Shown: positions 32,564 to 35,214 of the stretch, one piece after another
How the letters are laid out: each line of letters begins with the position of its first letter
Position numbering within the stretch: the first letter of the stretch is position 1
DNA from: CAVXDP01 sp964562925
Lineage (GTDB): Archaea > Thermoproteota > Bathyarchaeia > 40CM-2-53-6 > CAVXDP01
Length of the DNA stretch: 35,214 bases
Assembly: GCA_964562925.1 (NCBI GenBank)
Contig: CAZLVF010000014.1
Coordinates: forward strand, 1 to 35,214
Direction: 5' to 3'
Translations under genes and position numbers: made by a program
The notes under the pieces: model-generated
What the model saw: the letters and a program-made list of their open reading frames with translations, nothing else
Told to the model about the DNA's origin: nothing
Database searches by the model: none

Positions 32564-33868
32564 CTACGCCCCTTTGAAGCTCTTAACCCGCTCAAGGATA
32601 GCTTTCAGAACGTGAACATCCGACCTGACATCGCGAGGGGGATCCAAGAGCTTCTTACTTTCTAGGACGACCCCATCCATTCGGTAGAGCGACCCCCCAG
32701 TCTCGATACCCATTATAGCCGTTGGGAAGACTACATCCGAGACCATTGTGGTAGCTGTTACATGCGGGTCCATAGTCACTAGCGGGATCTCTGACAGATA
32801 TTTTGCCACTGGGTAGGGCAGGTGAGATATCGGGTCGGACGAGATTACAAGAGCAGCGTCACAGTCTTTTCTTGACAGGATGTCCACCGCAGATGTCTCG
32901 CCCGGGTTATAGAACGGATATCCTCTACTCAGATCGACGGCGAATGGATATCCGGTTATCCATGAGGTAACCTCGTTTGCGCCGCAGACATTGAAGTGAC
33001 CTCGCATTGGCATTATCAAGAACTTCGTAAATCTGTTGAGATCTCGAACTAGCGAGAGCGCTGCATCCAAGTTCCTGCTCTTTCCATTACTCATCGTCAA
33101 CCCTACACCATAGAAGATTATGCCGAACTCTGCCCCCACAAGGGTATCTGCCAGCTCCTCGATCTTTTCTGAATCGACGCCCGCAATAACCTGCTGCTCG
33201 AACTCTTCTCCTCTAACCGCCATTCTCAAAGCGCTCAGTAGTTCATAGTCTCCGTTAGGTTCGACTTGGATGAAGAGATCAGCCATCTTCGCGGTATCAG
33301 TATTTCTTACATCGATAACGATCAGTCTCCTCTCTTTTCGTCCTTGCCTGAATCTTCCCTTACTCTGGACAGAATACCTTGGGATATGTCTAGGATGAGC
33401 GTGAACAGGGTTTGCCGCCCAATAGACAACGACATCCGCTCTATGTCTTACCTCGCCTAAGGTGCAGGTTGAGACGCCTATGTCGTGACAGCCAATCAGG
33501 CCCGGACCATGACAGAAGCCTGTGTTATTGTCTACGACGCCGCCAACGAGTTCAGCAAGCTCCACACCGACGCAGGTTGCCTCCGTGCTCGTAAGGCTCC
33601 ACCCGAGAAGGAGTGGATACTTAGCATCCGAGAGTATTGTTGCAGCCTTCAGGACAGCCTCTTCAAACGTGGCAGGGGTCAACTCACCATTACGTCTTAT
33701 CATAGGCGAGCTGTAGCGTTCAGCATGAGGTCCTAGGAACTTGCTCGTTGAGACGGCGCAGGCGTTCTTTGCTTCAACTATCTTTCCATCTTTGATCTTT
33801 ACCTGAATGTCATCGCATCCTGTTCCGCAGATCGTGCATACTACGTCAGGAATTATAGTCTCGCTCAT
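32564..33868 (-). CDS. fwdB: Formylmethanofuran dehydrogenase subunit B (Mo/W)
   Basis: Reduces CO2 to formate at a tungsto- or molybdopterin site. 434 residues from ATG 33868. The 4Fe-4S motif is CTICGTGC with a later NAC (C11, C14, C18, C37). Cys119 in TGFCHGPG is at the place of the metal-ligating Cys118 of M. wolfeii FwdB, so this is a Cys and not a Sec form. Further segments: LGEVRHRADVVVYWAANP and HAHPRHIPRYS. ATG 33868 overlaps the fwdD stop as ATGA; the frame also has GTG 33874. Whether Mo or W is used cannot be told. Confidence 0.96.
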   Translation of the reverse strand: MSETIIPDVVCTICGTGCDDIQVKIKDGKIVEAKNACAVSTSKFLGPHAERYSSPMIRRNGELTPATFEEAVLKAATILSDAKYPLLLGWSLTSTEATCVGVELAELVGGVVDNNTGFCHGPGLIGCHDIGVSTCTLGEVRHRADVVVYWAANPVHAHPRHIPRYSVQSKGRFRQGRKERRLIVIDVRNTDTAKMADLFIQVEPNGDYELLSALRMAVRGEEFEQQVIAGVDSEKIEELADTLVGAEFGIIFYGVGLTMSNGKSRNLDAALSLVRDLNRFTKFLIMPMRGHFNVCGANEVTSWITGYPFAVDLSRGYPFYNPGETSAVDILSRKDCDAALVISSDPISHLPYPVAKYLSEIPLVTMDPHVTATTMVSDVVFPTAIMGIETGGSLYRMDGVVLESKKLLDPPRDVRSDVHVLKAILERVKSFKGA

Positions 33869-34269
33869 AGCCACTTCCTACCATACGAACCTCTGACCAG
33901 ATTCTTTAGTCTTGGAACATCTTCTCCAATTGCTGGAGTAAGTTCAGCCTCGATGCCCTTCAATGATGGCATTCCACTTCCATGGGTCTGAGGATCTGTT
34001 AAGCGATTGGCCCAGGGACCATATGGAATGAATGCGACACCTTTCGGTAAACTCTGTCTCGATGTGTTGGCCTTTACAACGACGTCGCCAAAGGCAGTCT
34101 TGACCCTGACGCTTTCACCTTCCTGTATTCCCAGACTTTTCATATCTTCAGCGCTTAACTCACAGATAGCAACGCTCTGGAAATATTGCTCAGAAAACTT
34201 GCCCATCTCTTTGCCCCTGCCCTGTCCTATGCTTCTTCCTGAAATGAGTGTAACCTTTACGAGATTCAA
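33865..34269 (-). CDS. fwdD: Formylmethanofuran dehydrogenase subunit D
   Basis: The molybdopterin-dinucleotide-binding C-terminal part of the catalytic unit, encoded separately from FwdB as in methanogens. 134 residues with VTLISGRSIGQGRGKE at the N-terminus, CELSAEDMKSLGIQEGESVRV (cut; a typical MoCo dinucleotide-binding barrel) and FIPYGPWANRLTDPQTHGSG, in which the pterin-contacting residues lie. Start TTG 34269. First gene of the operon. Confidence 0.94.
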   Translation of the reverse strand: MNLVKVTLISGRSIGQGRGKEMGKFSEQYFQSVAICELSAEDMKSLGIQEGESVRVKTAFGDVVVKANTSRQSLPKGVAFIPYGPWANRLTDPQTHGSGMPSLKGIEAELTPAIGEDVPRLKNLVRGSYGRKWL

Positions 34270-34313
34270 CTAGGAACACCTGCCGAAGTGTTTCTTATTG
34301 GTCGGAGTGTATC

Positions 34314-34323
34314 GATTTTTAAG
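34314..34323 (-). promoter_or_regulatory. Putative TATA box of the fwdDBAC-mch operon
   Basis: The minus strand reads cttaaaaatc, about 45 bases before the TTG at 34269. A plus-strand TATA-like ccttaaattc (34329-34338) beside it may serve the divergent membrane-protein gene. Confidence 0.4.
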
Positions 34324-34395
34324 ATTTACCTTAAATTCTTCCGACGATCAGTATTATCCCTCGTGCAAACTTGTTTGGGCGCATGAGCCGTATTG

Positions 34396-35127
34396 ATGCG
34401 TGCGGATGTGGCAGTTACGCCTCTAGAACCGAGAAAAAGCGTTCAGGTTGCCTTGGTAGCAGTACTCGGAGGGCTTCATGCAACGCTATCTCTTTTCCCA
34501 GGTTTGTGGCGGAGATGGAGCATAGTCATGATCCCGCTTGAAGGAATGATCGGCGGTCCAGCTCTAGGCGCATCAGCATCTATTATCGGGGCTCTCGCCG
34601 GCCGTCTGGCTAAACCTGAGTTCTTCTTCGTAGAGAACTTCTTCGGCATCGCTGAAGCGGTAGGCGCGCTGGGAGCAGGCCTACTCTTTACGAGAAGATG
34701 GAAGATCGTTTCAGTTATCTACACTTTCCTGTTGGGCGCGTTTCTATTGCATCCTCTCGCAAGAGTTATACCGCTGTGGACCCTCTGGAATATCTATATC
34801 GCATTCTTGACGGTTTTTCCAACAGCATTCTTTGTGAGTAGGCTACATAGCGATAGGACTAGACCCACTTTTTTATTGCCCGCGATAGCTCTTACAGCCT
34901 TTGTCTCCGTCGAGTTAGACGTCATGGTTAGAATATTCATGCTTATAGTTCTTGGGCTTTATCAGGTCTATCCGATTCCCATAGATCTTTTGCCCGAGAT
35001 ATTTGTGGCCGGCGCCTTCACAACACCTGTCGAGGCTGCGTACGCTGTTGGAGCTTGCTCCCTAGTGGGCGTACCACTACTGATCTCACTTGAAAGGGGT
35101 GCACTTATCCGTTGGCCTCTTAGATGA
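34396..35127 (+). CDS. Integral membrane protein, possibly ECF S-component-like
   Basis: 243 residues with six to seven hydrophobic segments. The N-terminal half (ALVAVLGGLHATLSLFPG, then IPLEGMIGGPALGASASIIG) has the Gly-rich helix pairs typical of substrate-binding S components of ECF transporters, but no clear family signature. Further helices: IVSVIYTFLLGAFLL, IYIAFLTVFPTAFFV, and IFMLIVLGLYQVYPIP. Divergent from the fwd operon, so a role in supplying a vitamin or metal is only a guess. ATG 34396 is preferred to the TTG one codon upstream. Confidence 0.55.
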   Translation: MRADVAVTPLEPRKSVQVALVAVLGGLHATLSLFPGLWRRWSIVMIPLEGMIGGPALGASASIIGALAGRLAKPEFFFVENFFGIAEAVGALGAGLLFTRRWKIVSVIYTFLLGAFLLHPLARVIPLWTLWNIYIAFLTVFPTAFFVSRLHSDRTRPTFLLPAIALTAFVSVELDVMVRIFMLIVLGLYQVYPIPIDLLPEIFVAGAFTTPVEAAYAVGACSLVGVPLLISLERGALIRWPLR

Positions 35128-35148
35128 GCATGTCTGGGACGAAGTTTT

Positions 35149-35214
35149 ATGGAAGAGATGCAGAAAGAACTTCAGAGGGGAACGCTCGACAAGAATCCTA
35201 GACTCTGGAGAAGA
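35149..35214 (+). CDS. Start of an open frame running off the window
   Basis: From ATG 35149 the frame is open for 22 codons to the edge (EEMQKELQRGTLDKNPRLWR). It begins 21 bases after the membrane-protein stop, with gggacgaag upstream. The charged sequence looks like real protein but is too short to identify. Confidence 0.35.
   Translation, partial: MEEMQKELQRGTLDKNPRLWRR

Noticed and set aside
30165..33736. Long plus-strand frames opposite fwdA, fwdB and fwdC
   Set aside because: Shadows of highly conserved minus-strand Fwd genes, caused by codon bias.
1..35214. tRNA, rRNA or riboswitch
   Set aside because: I looked for T-loop (GGTTCGAATCC-like) and conserved rRNA patterns by eye on both strands and found none in a tRNA-like context; a covariance-model scan would be decisive.

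Overview
The window reads as a chromosomal segment of an anaerobic archaeon that runs the archaeal (tetrahydromethanopterin, H4MPT) Wood-Ljungdahl pathway. Evidence for Archaea: CODH/ACS of the cdhABCDE type, formylmethanofuran dehydrogenase, Mch, CofE (coenzyme F420), archaeal-type PPAT, an archaeal TRAM protein, TATA-like boxes about 26-30 bases before several starts (leaderless genes), and heavy use of TTG starts. No methyl-CoM reductase or Mtr is present. An uncultured acetogen-like lineage such as Bathyarchaeia is my best guess, but the sequence alone does not prove it.

Layout. 1-3.6 kb: start of a molybdopterin oxidoreductase (minus), CinA-like protein, EamA permease, CoaD. 3.4-9.4 kb: accessory and partly decayed region with a winged-helix/nucleotidyltransferase fusion, a short Cas4/RecB-like nuclease, a zinc-ribbon frame broken by TGA, a three-gene minus-strand unit (AbrB-like regulator plus two unknowns) bracketed by 19-base inverted repeats, a small membrane protein, a Cys-rich small protein and TRAM. 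9.8-17 kb: housekeeping and cofactor genes (membrane pyrophosphatase, enolase, CofE, CBS protein, MptN/CofF-like ligase, Ldh2-family dehydrogenase). 17.1-20.1 kb: a small unknown gene, DUF3786 and a RACo-type corrinoid reductive activator. 20.3-28.9 kb: cdhA-cdhB-cdhC-(48-aa orf)-cdhD-cdhE, then cooC. 29.0-34.3 kb: minus-strand operon fwdD-fwdB-fwdA-fwdC-mch. 34.4 kb to the end: an integral membrane protein and the start of another frame.

How they work together. Fwd fixes CO2 onto methanofuran and Mch handles the methenyl-H4MPT step. The methyl group is passed to the corrinoid protein CdhDE and joined with CO made by CdhAB on CdhC to give acetyl-CoA. CooC would load nickel, and the RACo-like protein would reduce inactive Co(II) corrinoid on CdhDE. 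CoaD supplies CoA, CofE supplies F420, and the MptN/CofF-like ligase tailors pterin or F420. The proton-pumping pyrophosphatase recovers energy.

Most novel points: a small module shared by the CdhC C-terminus, a stand-alone 48-aa protein and the CdhD N-terminus; a bacterial-style RACo/DUF3786 pair beside an archaeal CODH/ACS; and a 100-N scaffold gap in cdhB flanked by the same 55 bases on both sides. cdhD and the RACo gene both lack a usable start codon for a domain that is clearly coded, which suggests single-base assembly errors.
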